42,344 nt of DNA, taken from positions 1 to 42,344 of the forward strand of contig JAKAFI010000002.1 in the NCBI GenBank assembly GCA_021818005.1. Direction: 5' to 3'. Origin of the DNA: Acidobacteriota bacterium (GTDB lineage Bacteria > Acidobacteriota > Thermoanaerobaculia > Thermoanaerobaculales > Thermoanaerobaculaceae). The position numbers were made by a program, and so were the translations under genes. Shown piece after piece: positions 18,545 to 28,417 of this stretch. Below the pieces are notes generated by a model that did not search any database, was not told where the DNA came from, and saw only the letters and a list, made by a program, of their open reading frames with translations. How positions within the stretch are numbered: the first letter of the stretch is position 1; each line of letters starts with the position of its first letter.

Positions 18545-19203
18545 CAGATCCTCAACGGCAGATCCGGCTTGCCCGACTCCTCGCCGGCGCGCCGGTCCCC
18601 ATCCGCGTCGATCTCGCCCAACACGTACTCGCCGAACCAGAGCCCGTCGGCCACCGCCATCACCAGGTCATCCCGGCCGCCCGGCGCGCCCGCCTCGAAC
18701 TGCTCCCCCTCGGGCGTCACCTTGAGCTTCAGGCCTAGGAGTTCTTGTTGGAGCTGCGCCGCCTCCGACAACGTGTCGGCGATCCGCACCCGCTGGCCCT
18801 GCAGCACGACCTGCACCGTCGAGATGAGCACCCGGCGCGGCACGTGAAACTCCGCCGCCTTGTTGACCTGCGTGACCTCGAAGCCGCCCGTCACGGTGAT
18901 CCCCCATGGCTCGAGGCCGGCATCCTCGAAGAGTTCGACGATCGGCCGGCCCACACCCGTCTTGTCGACGACCAGCTCGCGCCGGTGCTGCGCGACCGCG
19001 GGGTTGTTCCAGATCTCTTTGACGTCGGCGACGACCTGTTGGTAGCGCGACCCGAGTTCCCACCGGCGCAAGTACGTCACGCCGTAGATCGCGGGCGGGT
19101 TGCCGGTCCGTTCGATCACCGCGAGGGCCGACGGCGCCGGCGACTGCCCGACGTCGAGCGACAGGATGAGAGCTTTCAGCGGCCGCCGGCGAGGACTGAT
19201 CAC
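18544..19203 (-). CDS. Terminase large subunit, nuclease (RNase H-fold) domain as separate ORF
   Basis: GTG start in GTGA overlap with the ATPase ORF stop; ALILSLDVGQSPAPSALAVIER...; GRDDLVMAVADGLW. Confidence 0.75.
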   Translation of the reverse strand: MISPRRRPLKALILSLDVGQSPAPSALAVIERTGNPPAIYGVTYLRRWELGSRYQQVVADVKEIWNNPAVAQHRRELVVDKTGVGRPIVELFEDAGLEPWGITVTGGFEVTQVNKAAEFHVPRRVLISTVQVVLQGQRVRIADTLSEAAQLQQELLGLKLKVTPEGEQFEAGAPGGRDDLVMAVADGLWFGEYVLGEIDADGDRRAGEESGKPDLPLRI

Positions 19204-20033
19204 AGGCTCAGCGCCTCGACGCCGCCGAGCAGCGTTGCCGTGGGCGCCGGCGGCTGCACGAGCTGCAACGCCTCGACGCCACCCATCGCCCGCATCACGA
19301 GTTCGTAGCTGATGGCCTGGCCCTCCGTGTCGGCAAACTCCACCGGGTCGTACTCCTGCCTGTACCACCACTCGGGGTACCGTGAGCGCTCCTCAGCGAG
19401 GAACTCCGCTGTGATCCGCCGGCACTGCGGTGCGGCCTGCTCGACCCGCAGCCACGCGTCGCCGCCCTTGGTCCACTCGTGGTGGAAGAACCCGCGCTGC
19501 CCGAACGGCGTCGAGCACAACCACAGGTCCCCATCGCTGACCGCGAGCATCGGCCGAACCGAGGCATACAGGATGTCCGGCACCCGCGCGGCCTCGTCGA
19601 TGATCACCAGCTCCGGCGCCGAGTACCCGAGGATGGTCGTCTCGGTCGCCGGCAGCGCCACGATCCGCGAGCCGTTGTCGAACACGAGACGGCTCTCGGA
19701 GGACTTGTCCACGCCCACCGACGGCCGCAGCGCCGCCAGCAGCTCGACGATCTTCCGGTGAACCTCCATCGACTGCCGCTGCGCCGCCGCGAAGATGAGC
19801 ACCAGGGCGCCCCGCGGATTCTTGGGGTACAGCGCCCGGTGCAGCGCCGCCGCCGCGTACGTCGTGGACTTTCCGCCCTGTCGGTGAACCTTGGCAATCG
19901 CCCGATGCGCCCGCGACCGCAAGATTCGATCCTGCCAGGGGTCCGGCTCCAGGCCCGCGGCCCGCATGATCGAGCCCGGGTCCAGCCGGCACAGCAGGTC
20001 TCGTTCGACGACGTTCACACCCGGTAGACCCAT
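19200..20033 (-). CDS. Terminase large subunit, ATPase domain
   Basis: ATG at 20033; KVHRQGGKSTTYAAAALHRAL (Walker A), ELVIIDEAARVPD (Walker B). Confidence 0.82.
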   Translation of the reverse strand: MGLPGVNVVERDLLCRLDPGSIMRAAGLEPDPWQDRILRSRAHRAIAKVHRQGGKSTTYAAAALHRALYPKNPRGALVLIFAAAQRQSMEVHRKIVELLAALRPSVGVDKSSESRLVFDNGSRIVALPATETTILGYSAPELVIIDEAARVPDILYASVRPMLAVSDGDLWLCSTPFGQRGFFHHEWTKGGDAWLRVEQAAPQCRRITAEFLAEERSRYPEWWYRQEYDPVEFADTEGQAISYELVMRAMGGVEALQLVQPPAPTATLLGGVEALSL

Positions 20034-20134
20034 GGCGCCGCGATGAGCGCCCAGACGATGAGGCCCGCCAGGACCGACCCGAGGCCGATCAAGACGACGC
20101 GCTCGACAGAACCGAGACGACCCGCGCTGTGCAT
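20015..20134 (-). CDS. Possible 39-aa single-TM protein
   Basis: Manual translation MHSAGRLGSVERVVLIGLGSVLAGLIVWALIAAPWVYRV*, overlapping both neighbours. Confidence 0.4.
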   Translation of the reverse strand: MHSAGRLGSVERVVLIGLGSVLAGLIVWALIAAPWVYRV

Positions 20135-20850
20135 CGCTCACACCCTTCCACCGCGGCCGCGATCTTCTCGCGCAACACGCCCCACTCCGGCGACCGCGCC
20201 ACGTCTTGCGCCTCGTGGTCCTGCATCTTCACCAGCAGATCGGCAAGCCACCGTTGTTGAGCCTCGAGCCGCCGGGCCGCGCCCAGCACGAGCTGCCGCG
20301 GGTCGGCCTGCCTCCACTTCACCGACACCACGTCATCGGTCCGCAGGGTTTCCGGCGACGAGGCCAGGAGTTCGGAGAGCAGATGCTTCTGGTTCTCCAC
20401 GATCGCCGTCCCGTCGCCGCGCGTCCCCACGACGACCTGGTGGACGACTTCGAGCTCGTGCGCCCGCGGTGCCAACGTGTACTCGCTCGGGTTGGCCGGG
20501 TCGGTGAGGAAGCGGTCGCACGCATCGAACAGCTTTCCGATCCGCGCGAACGCCAGGCCCAGCGCCTCGTAGACCTGTATGTTGCGGGCGTCGGTCACTG
20601 CGGCGTCCGACTCCGCCCGCTCCGCGGCCTTGGCCGCGATCATCGCCGTGATGCCGGCTCGCTTGGCCTGAACGATCTCGGCCCCGCGTGCCAACCCCTC
20701 GGCCAGGTGTTCCGCCTTGTGCCGCTGCAGTGCGGAGTACGATAACCCGTAACGACCCGCAATGGCCCGTAACGGTTCCTGGTCCGCAACCACTGCGGCG
20801 TCAATGTCCCCGCGTTGAGGATGAGAGCAGGCCGAGCACTTTCGCGGCAC
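20089..20850 (-). CDS. Terminase small subunit-like HTH protein
   Basis: CSACSHPQRGDIDAAVVADQEPLRAIAGRYGLSYSALQRHKAEHL. Confidence 0.55.
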   Translation of the reverse strand: MPRKCSACSHPQRGDIDAAVVADQEPLRAIAGRYGLSYSALQRHKAEHLAEGLARGAEIVQAKRAGITAMIAAKAAERAESDAAVTDARNIQVYEALGLAFARIGKLFDACDRFLTDPANPSEYTLAPRAHELEVVHQVVVGTRGDGTAIVENQKHLLSELLASSPETLRTDDVVSVKWRQADPRQLVLGAARRLEAQQRWLADLLVKMQDHEAQDVARSPEWGVLREKIAAAVEGCERCTARVVSVLSSASS

Positions 20851-20857
20851 GGGTACC

Positions 20858-21106
20858 CTACTTGCCGGGTCGGAACTTCGAGAACGTCTCGGCCAGCCGG
20901 GCCCGCTTCGCCGTCTTGCCCTTGCCCTTCGCCGCCTTCGCCAACCACGCCCGCTTGATCTTGCCGCCCGGACCCATCCCGCCCTGCGCGGCCGCGGTGG
21001 CGCGAAGCGCCCCCGGCTTTTTCACCGCCGAGCCCATCCAGTTGCGGTCGGTGTCCCCCTTGTACTCGGGCTTGTCAGCCGTCAGTGCCTTGCTCACCCT
21101 GCCCAT
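20858..21106 (-). CDS. Basic hypothetical protein
   Basis: MGRVSKALTADKPEYKGDTDRNWMGSAVKKPG. Confidence 0.55.
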   Translation of the reverse strand: MGRVSKALTADKPEYKGDTDRNWMGSAVKKPGALRATAAAQGGMGPGGKIKRAWLAKAAKGKGKTAKRARLAETFSKFRPGK

Positions 21107-21416
21107 CGGCGACCTCCGTCCCCACACCCTCGAGCCGGACCGCCGGCGGCGGCCACTCGGCCCGCATCAGAGCCACGCGCCAGCAGCGGCAGCAGTAGTA
21201 GTCCCCATGCTCCTGACCCTCAGGAATGACAAACATGAACCCCGACCACGGCGCGTTCACCGGCACCGAAAACACATCCGGCCAACCCTCCGCGCCGCAG
21301 CCCGGACACCGCACGCTCGGTTGCCCCGAGCCGTTTACACCTTCCAACTCCCGCCTCCTCACCAAGCCGTCCAGGTACGCGCACAGAGCCCGACTCAGAA
21401 ACAGGGGTCCCGTCAC
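21075..21416 (-). CDS. Zinc-ribbon hypothetical protein
   Basis: CPGCGAEGW...YYCCRCW. Confidence 0.55.
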   Translation of the reverse strand: MTGPLFLSRALCAYLDGLVRRRELEGVNGSGQPSVRCPGCGAEGWPDVFSVPVNAPWSGFMFVIPEGQEHGDYYCCRCWRVALMRAEWPPPAVRLEGVGTEVADGQGEQGTDG

Positions 21417-21423
21417 CTTGGCC

Positions 21424-21962
21424 TCACGTCGCCAGTGGCCGCAACCGCCGGCGATCGAACTCCTCGCACACCGCCATGAGTTCTCGCTGATAGGCGTCGG
21501 TCCGCACCAGGTTCAGGCGGATCGCCTTCCAGTTTTTCCGCTCCGCCCGTGTGGCGGCGCGCTCGCGCGCGACCGTCTTGACCCGATCCACGAGCGCGGC
21601 CCGCCGCGTCAACAACCTCGCCTCGGTCTGGTCGTGCTCCCGCACGAGGCCCTCGATCTTCGCCCGCAACCCCATCTCGACGGCGGCCAACACCCGCTCG
21701 GTGCGCCGGATCTCCTCGCCGAGCCAAACGTCCATCAGGGCAATCGTGGGAATCCAGCCGGCGTACATGCGACCGCGGATCCGATCGAGCCCAGACGCGA
21801 CACCCACGGACCAGCCCCACAGCCACGGTTCGCGACCGCGTGACGATCCGTCCCCGCAGGCGTCGAGGTCCACGGCCTTCAGGCCGCTGGTTTCGTGGAT
21901 GACTTGGTACTGGAGGACGATCAGCGCCGCCTCGCTCGAGGACAGGTGGTCGCGTCTCACGC
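21424..21962 (-). CDS. Hypothetical protein (probable GTG start near 21962; longer ORF begins upstream)
   Basis: VRRDHLSSSEAALIVLQYQVIHETSGLKAVDLDA; upstream part contains hairpin and promoter. Confidence 0.55.
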
Positions 21963-21971
21963 GAAAACACG

Positions 21972-22000
21972 ACGAGCCGGAGGGCACCACTCCGGCTCGT
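21972..22000 (-). terminator. Terminator/attenuator-like hairpin in the leader of the structural operon
   Basis: 11-bp stem ACGAGCCGGAG/CTCCGGCTCGT, 7-nt loop; minus 3' flank CGTGTTTTCG. Confidence 0.55.
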
Positions 22001-22050
22001 TCCTGCACCGACCCTCCCCCGCTTGAGGGAGAGGATGCCATGCTATCAAG

Positions 22051-22079
22051 ATTCGACCCTAACTCGTGCATTCTGTCAA
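22051..22079 (-). promoter_or_regulatory. Sigma70-like promoter (TTGACA-17-TCGAAT)
   Basis: Minus strand TTGACA at 22079-22074, TCGAAT at 22056-22051, 17-bp spacer. Confidence 0.6.
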
Positions 22080-22333
22080 TCCCCCCGGGGTAGGTCGTCT
22101 CTCGCGTCCCTGATCGTGATCCGAATTTCGCTCGGGAAAACCTGCAGACGAACCCACTGCGCGACCTTGATTCCACCCCGCCCGGCGATTTGCCTCCGGA
22201 GCATTTTCTCGAAGCGCACAACCGCCTTGGCGACGACCGTCTCGGTGACCTCATACGCAACCTGCTCGAGTTCTACCTGAATCGCAGCCTCCAGGCGTGC
22301 CGCCAGCGGACTAGCGTCCTGTGGACTTATCAT
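22076..22333 (-). CDS. Hypothetical protein
   Basis: MISPQDASPLAARLEAAIQVELEQVAYEVTETVVAKAVVRFEKML; overlaps upstream stop. Confidence 0.6.
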   Translation of the reverse strand: MISPQDASPLAARLEAAIQVELEQVAYEVTETVVAKAVVRFEKMLRRQIAGRGGIKVAQWVRLQVFPSEIRITIRDARDDLPRGD

Positions 22334-22682
22334 TCCCCAGGTCCTTTCTCTTTCCGTCCGCTTGGATCAATGCCTTGTGGATCTCCGCCGCCAAACCCCG
22401 CGCAATGATTTCCTCAATCCCGCCAACCAGACGCAACCCACTCAGCACCGCCCAACTCAGGGTGTACCGAACCTCCAGGTAGTCGCTGGCCGAGTCCTGC
22501 GCCCGCACGTTAAGCCGCCCGATTCCCTGCACGATCCTCCCCGCAGTGTCCATGTCCATCTGTCGGAGTTCACGCACGGTCCGAAGCGCCTTGTCCAACT
22601 GGTCAAACAAGTCCGAGTTGTAGGAGCGCTCCCGCTCCATGTCCTCGTCGTAGCGTCGCCGCGTCACGAGTGGAAACCTCAT
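22311..22682 (-). CDS. Hypothetical protein
   Basis: MRFPLVTRRRYDEDMERERSYNSDLFDQLDKALRTVREL. Confidence 0.65.
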   Translation of the reverse strand: MRFPLVTRRRYDEDMERERSYNSDLFDQLDKALRTVRELRQMDMDTAGRIVQGIGRLNVRAQDSASDYLEVRYTLSWAVLSGLRLVGGIEEIIARGLAAEIHKALIQADGKRKDLGNDKSTGR

Positions 22683-22685
22683 CCC

Positions 22686-23597
22686 TCACCTCCCCGGCCG
22701 CGGCACCCGCAGCCGGCCCTGCAGGGACCGCTTACGGGCCTCGCCCCGCCGGTCGTAGCGTCCCGTCGTGTCCGCCGACTCGTGCCCGAGCAACGCCTGT
22801 ACCAACAGCACGTCGCCCAGCTCGAGCAGCTCCGTTGCGAAGGTCCGCCGCAGATCGTGCGGCGTGATACCGACCACCCCGGCCGCCTTGGCCCGACGCT
22901 GCACCAGGTCGAACACGGCCTGCGCGGAGAGCGGCACCGGCCGCTGGATCACCCTCCCGGCCCGCACCTGCTGCAACACCGGACCGTCCGCGTCGCCCCG
23001 CGCCGCGAGCCACGCCTCGACCCACTCCAGACCGTCGCCCAGGTACGACTGCCGCACCTTCCGGCCCTTGCCCTGGACCACCACCGCCCCGGTGGCGCGG
23101 TCGACCGCCGACACGGGCAGGTCCGCCGCCTCCCGCCGGCGCAGACCCGCGGCGTGGAGCAGGGCGATCGCCGCGCCGTCGCGCAGGCCCCGAACCGAGT
23201 CCGCCGCACACGAGCGGTACAGCGCCTCGACCTCGCCCGTCGACAGTGCCCGGCCGGCGAGAGCCGGGGAACCCCTCACCCCGTCGATGTCCGCCGCTCG
23301 CGCGTAGGCGTCTTGGGACATGAGCCCTAGACGCCAGGCCATGCGCAGCGTGCGCCGCAGCGCCGTCAACAACCGGTTGGCCGTCGGCGCCGCGTACCCC
23401 CGCTCGATGAGCGCCGCGCGAACCCTACTCGTCGTCAGGAACGTCAACCGCTGCCAGGAGATACGGTACGGGTCCGAGTGCTCGTTGCCGGTCACGAGCC
23501 GGGCCAGCACCCGGAGCGCCGAGTGCTGCGACCGCCGCCCGTCGACAGTCCCGAGCGTGGCGACGTACTCGCGGGCAGCGTTGGGTTTACGCTTCAT
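22686..23597 (-). CDS. Tyrosine recombinase (XerC/D-like)
   Basis: AGLRRREAADL (Arg), GITPHDLRRTFATELLELG (HxxR), LLGHESADTTGRYD (H...Y). Confidence 0.9.
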   Translation of the reverse strand: MKRKPNAAREYVATLGTVDGRRSQHSALRVLARLVTGNEHSDPYRISWQRLTFLTTSRVRAALIERGYAAPTANRLLTALRRTLRMAWRLGLMSQDAYARAADIDGVRGSPALAGRALSTGEVEALYRSCAADSVRGLRDGAAIALLHAAGLRRREAADLPVSAVDRATGAVVVQGKGRKVRQSYLGDGLEWVEAWLAARGDADGPVLQQVRAGRVIQRPVPLSAQAVFDLVQRRAKAAGVVGITPHDLRRTFATELLELGDVLLVQALLGHESADTTGRYDRRGEARKRSLQGRLRVPRPGR

Positions 23598-23778
23598 CCG
23601 TGGCCCAACTTTCAAGAATTGGAGTTTTCACGGTGAACGTCAGTCCGGCCTGCCACCACAAGGGTTGCCGCCCAATCATCGGATCACCGGTTTGCCCGTG
23701 TCGAGGGACCGGCTCCCCGAGGGCGACGAGGCCCTGCCAGAGCGCTTGCGACACCTCTTCGCCGTCACTGTTGGTCAC
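23587..23778 (-). CDS. Small protein with duplicated EEVSQALWQ-LVALGEPVP motif
   Basis: GTG at 23778: VTNSDGEEVSQALWQGLVALGEPVPRHGQTGDPMIGRQ. Confidence 0.45.
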   Translation of the reverse strand: MTNSDGEEVSQALWQGLVALGEPVPRHGQTGDPMIGRQPLWWQAGLTFTVKTPILESWATDEA

Positions 23779-24301
23779 CCTCGAGACCCGCAATCCGCTC
23801 CAGCCCGCGGCGCAGGGTGGCGACCGCCTGGTGCATCGCAACCTCCGCAGGGACCGGCTCGCCCAGCGCGACGAGGGCCTGCCAGAGCGCCTGCGAAACC
23901 TCTTCCGTGATCCCGGCCCGCCCGCGACCGCCGGCGACCAGCGTGGCAAGCGCCCGCTCGAAGAACCGCAGCGGCATCTTGCCGATCGTCGTGGCGGCGC
24001 GCGGGTTGGCATCGAGGGCCGCGTGCAGTTGCGGGTTGCGCTGCCAGAACTCGGCGAACGGTCGGAGCGCCGCCAAGCAGTCGTACACGAACGCCCCAGG
24101 TCCCGCGACGCCGGCCGCGGCGTTGCAACACTCCACGATCCGCTGGCGGAGCACGACGCCGCAGTGCCGGATTTCGAAGACCGTCTGGCCGCGCTTGTTG
24201 ACCACGACCCGCCCCTCCGGGCCGCTCAGCCGCCACGGCTCGCCGAGGTCCGGCGCCCACGCCGCGCCACCGTCCAGGTACGGAGTTTCCGTCTCGCTCA
24301 T
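23765..24301 (-). CDS. Hypothetical protein
   Basis: ATG at 24301 MSETETPYLDGGAAWAPDLGEPWRL. Confidence 0.6.
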   Translation of the reverse strand: MSETETPYLDGGAAWAPDLGEPWRLSGPEGRVVVNKRGQTVFEIRHCGVVLRQRIVECCNAAAGVAGPGAFVYDCLAALRPFAEFWQRNPQLHAALDANPRAATTIGKMPLRFFERALATLVAGGRGRAGITEEVSQALWQALVALGEPVPAEVAMHQAVATLRRGLERIAGLEGDQQ

Positions 24302-24672
24302 AGCCACCCCCAGGCGCCGGCGAGGGCGAGTAGCAGCGCCACCGCAGCACCAATCGCACACGCCACGTTCAGCCGGTGTTCCTGCGCATCCCGCGCGTCC
24401 ATCCGGGCGATCCACCTCAGGTACTCGCGGGCGGCCTCGGCGTCCGGTTGGTGCGTGTGGTTAGAGCCCAAGAAGAACTCGGCGGCCCGAGCTGCGTGGT
24501 CGAGTTCCGAAACCGAGAGCCACTCGTAGTGGCGGACGTCCGCAAACCAGAGCCAGTCGTAGAGACCCCTCATCGCACTGGCGCGATACAACCCCTCGAT
24601 CGGGTCGCTCAGGCAACTCAGCGCACGAGTCCAGATGTCCGGATCCTTCGCGTTGTTCGTGGTCACACCCAA
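24298..24672 (-). CDS. Hypothetical protein with C-terminal TM
   Basis: MGVTTNNAKDPDIWTRALSCLSDPIEGLYRA...VACAIGAAVALLLALAGAWGWL. Confidence 0.6.
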   Translation of the reverse strand: MGVTTNNAKDPDIWTRALSCLSDPIEGLYRASAMRGLYDWLWFADVRHYEWLSVSELDHAARAAEFFLGSNHTHQPDAEAAREYLRWIARMDARDAQEHRLNVACAIGAAVALLLALAGAWGWL

Positions 24673-24875
24673 CCCCGCTTTCGCGCGAAGCGCCGCGCCA
24701 CCCCCACTGTGACCGGGGTCAGAGCGCTTGCCTTGAGGATCGCCGAGGGCTCCTCGATCGCCCGCAACGGAATCCAGCAGCGGTACTCACCGCCGACCTC
24801 GACCAGCACCGCGGTGTCGGTGTCGGCGACGTACGTCGCCTCGATGTACACGAAGGCAGGAGGGCGAGCCTTCAT
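24663..24875 (-). CDS. Hypothetical protein
   Basis: MKARPPAFVYIEATYVADTDTAVLVEVGGEYRCWIPLRAI. Confidence 0.6.
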   Translation of the reverse strand: MKARPPAFVYIEATYVADTDTAVLVEVGGEYRCWIPLRAIEEPSAILKASALTPVTVGVARRFARKRGWV

Positions 24876-25160
24876 GACTCCGACCCGCAGTCCCCGGCGC
24901 GGCCGTCACGGATCTCCCGGAGCGTCTCGCTCACCTTGCCGAGGATGCCGCGCACCTGCCGCAACTCCGACAGGAGTTGCAACTCGCCTCGGGTCAACCA
25001 GGCCGCCGCCGCCGGCATCTGGTCCGAAAACAGGTTTCCGGTGTCGCCGGCGCCCGGAGTCGCCTCGTCGAGGAGCTTCGCGAAATCCAGCTCCGGCGCC
25101 CGCCTGTAGCAGCGCCACAGGAAGGCAAGCCGAAGCGTCCGCCCGTGGTGGTCCTTGCCA

Positions 25161-26207
<1,047 letters not shown>

Positions 26208-26214
26208 CGGTGGC

Positions 26215-26556
26215 CTACAGGTCGAGCCGCCGCAGGATGTCTTGCAGCCTCGTCGCGGCCTGGATCAGACGCGACTCGAATGCGAGCATCGCATCGGTCA
26301 ACTGCGACCCCGGTGGCTGGCCCGGTGCGGGCTGCTCCACCTCCGGCGATGCGCCGATCCGGGGCCGGCATATGGCCTCGAGCCGATCCTCGAGCTGCGC
26401 CCCGAGCGTCTCGACCGTCAGGACCGCTTGGCCCACCCGCATGATTGAGTTCGCCAGGTCGGACCGTTTCTCGTCCCGGCCGGACTCGGTCAGGAGGTTG
26501 CCGGCTATCAACCCCACACGCCGAACCTGCTTCGCACCATCACCCATCGGCATCAC
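26215..26556 (-). CDS. Hypothetical protein
   Basis: MMPMGDGAKQVRRVGLIAGNLLTESGRDEKRSDLANSIMRVGQ. Confidence 0.55.
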   Translation of the reverse strand: MMPMGDGAKQVRRVGLIAGNLLTESGRDEKRSDLANSIMRVGQAVLTVETLGAQLEDRLEAICRPRIGASPEVEQPAPGQPPGSQLTDAMLAFESRLIQAATRLQDILRRLDL

Positions 26557-26684
26557 ACCCCCCTTTCAGAAAAGGGCATGGGCACTCGACCGGTCATGCT
26601 CCGGCGTCGGTACGACCGCACCACTCCCCCGCGGCCCGGCGCCCATGCCACGCTCACAGCTCAGAAGCGGGAACGTCCGAACCA

Positions 26685-27428
26685 TCACGCCAGGACCGGC
26701 AACGTCACCCGAGCCCGCAGGAACGCCCCAATCGACTCCACCGCGTGGACGCGCCACGAGTCCCCGGTGATCTCGAACAGGCCCATCGCCGGCGACGCCC
26801 CGTCCTCACCCTTCCTCATCCGCAGGACGAGAGCGCTGACCGGCTGCTCGATCTCCTCGAACGTCCTGTAGGCCCGCAGCAACACTGGCGACGGGATCAC
26901 CGTCGCGTGCTGCCTCTGAATGCCATCGAGCACCGACACCGTTTGCGAAACCCCGTCGTCGCTGTGGGTCACGATCGACTGAGCCGTGACGGCCGACGCC
27001 ACGTCGACGACCACGGTCCAATCGAGGTCCCGAACGAACCCCGTCTGCAGCCACGTGATGAAGCGCTCCTGATCCAGGTACTGGTTGAACGGTGCCCCGT
27101 ACGGTTGCCGAAACGCGCTCGCCAGGATGTTGCGCTCTGCGTCGCGCCCGCGGATCGCGGACACGACCTGCACCAAGAGCGGCGACAACACCACGATCGC
27201 GGCCGGCGTCACCAGGTCGTCAGGCACGCCCGACGTCACCGCGCTCCGCACGTCGAACCCCGCCTGAACGTAGTCCACGATCCCCTGCAGGTCGTGGACG
27301 CCCAGCGGCGTGATCGTCGGATCCGGAATGCGAGTGAACGCCGGGTTGATGTACGGAGCCCCGTCCGCTTCGATCGCCACCGGGCGACCCAGGGAGACGA
27401 GGTACTCGAAGGTCTCTTTCAGGTCCAT
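26685..27428 (-). CDS. Conserved phage protein, possibly YfdQ/DUF2303-like
   Basis: ATG at 27428 MDLKETFEYLVSLGRPVAIEADGAPY...LRAYRTFEEIEQPVSALVLRMRKGEDG. Confidence 0.5.
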   Translation of the reverse strand: MDLKETFEYLVSLGRPVAIEADGAPYINPAFTRIPDPTITPLGVHDLQGIVDYVQAGFDVRSAVTSGVPDDLVTPAAIVVLSPLLVQVVSAIRGRDAERNILASAFRQPYGAPFNQYLDQERFITWLQTGFVRDLDWTVVVDVASAVTAQSIVTHSDDGVSQTVSVLDGIQRQHATVIPSPVLLRAYRTFEEIEQPVSALVLRMRKGEDGASPAMGLFEITGDSWRVHAVESIGAFLRARVTLPVLA

Positions 27429-27429
27429 G

Positions 27430-27834
27430 TCATCCCAACCCCTTCTCGCCGGCCGCAACCAGCCGCGGCGCGGCGGGTTCGGCCGGCGTCTCGCCGGTCA
27501 CGGCGGCGGCCGGCGCTCCGGTGTCGTCGAACAGGCTCGCCGTCGTCCCGAGTTCCTGCGCGGCGATCCCCTGACTCGTTGCGCCGATCACGATTTGCGC
27601 CTCGAACTTCCTCCACGGCGCCAGCTTCGACGTGACCCAGTACGCGACGCTCGCGCCGCGCCGATCCTCCCGCGGCCGCAAGGTCACATGCAGGTCGATC
27701 GTGCGCGGCGCCTTCGGGTCGGTGTTCGGGTCGGTGATGTTCTCGAGGGCCTGGCGGAGCTGCTCGTCGAACTGCTCGGCGGCCGCCCCGTTACCGAGGT
27801 TCGCCAGACCAAGAAACTCCCGTGTCGCCATCAT
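27430..27834 (-). CDS. Hypothetical protein
   Basis: MMATREFLGLANLGNGAAAEQFDEQLRQALENITDPNTDPKAPRTIDLHVTLRP. Confidence 0.65.
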   Translation of the reverse strand: MMATREFLGLANLGNGAAAEQFDEQLRQALENITDPNTDPKAPRTIDLHVTLRPREDRRGASVAYWVTSKLAPWRKFEAQIVIGATSQGIAAQELGTTASLFDDTGAPAAAVTGETPAEPAAPRLVAAGEKGLG

Positions 27835-28214
27835 GCCTCCACTCCCGGGCCACCGCGCCTCGAGGGCAACGGGAGCCCTTTCTCACCTGTCGTCTCGCTG
27901 CTCAGCACCTCGCCCTCTACCGCCTCATCCGCACCCCCTTGTCCGGCGCCGCGCCGGCGCCTGTCGACCTCAGCACTGACCAGCCGTAGTCGCTGCCCGA
28001 GTTCCTTCGCGCCCCACGCCGACGCGCTCCGCTGGTGCGGCGCCATCCAGTCCCGCCGCGCCCGCTGGGCGAGCCGATACCGCATCCTCGTGAGCCAGTC
28101 GCGAACCCGAACCAGCGTGGACGTGTCGAGGCCGCGCACGAGTTCGCCCAGCGCAGCCCGGTCGGCCTGGCCCGGGGTCAGGAGCACCGTCATCGCGCGG
28201 CCGCGGTCAACCAT
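27831..28214 (-). CDS. Hypothetical protein
   Basis: ATG at 28214 MVDRGRAMTVLLTPGQADRAALGELVRGLDTSTLVRVRDWL. Confidence 0.5.
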   Translation of the reverse strand: MVDRGRAMTVLLTPGQADRAALGELVRGLDTSTLVRVRDWLTRMRYRLAQRARRDWMAPHQRSASAWGAKELGQRLRLVSAEVDRRRRGAGQGGADEAVEGEVLSSETTGEKGLPLPSRRGGPGVEA

Positions 28215-28228
28215 CGAGAACCCGCGGC

Positions 28229-28417
28229 CTACTTGCTGGGGGGCCGACCCACGCACGGAGGCAACACCAGCGAACCCCGGCGCCAGGCCTCGCTGTGAAC
28301 CCGGCGCGACTGCCGCTGAGCGATCAGACGACGCGACGCGGCGGCCAGCAGCCGCAACGCCACCCACTCCACGCCGTGCCAGAGGTTGTCCCTGATGATG
28401 TACGCTCGCATGATCAC
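28229..28417 (-). CDS. Hypothetical protein
   Basis: MIMRAYIIRDNLWHGVEWVALRLLAAASRRL; overlaps MTase stop. Confidence 0.5.
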   Translation of the reverse strand: MIMRAYIIRDNLWHGVEWVALRLLAAASRRLIAQRQSRRVHSEAWRRGSLVLPPCVGRPPSK

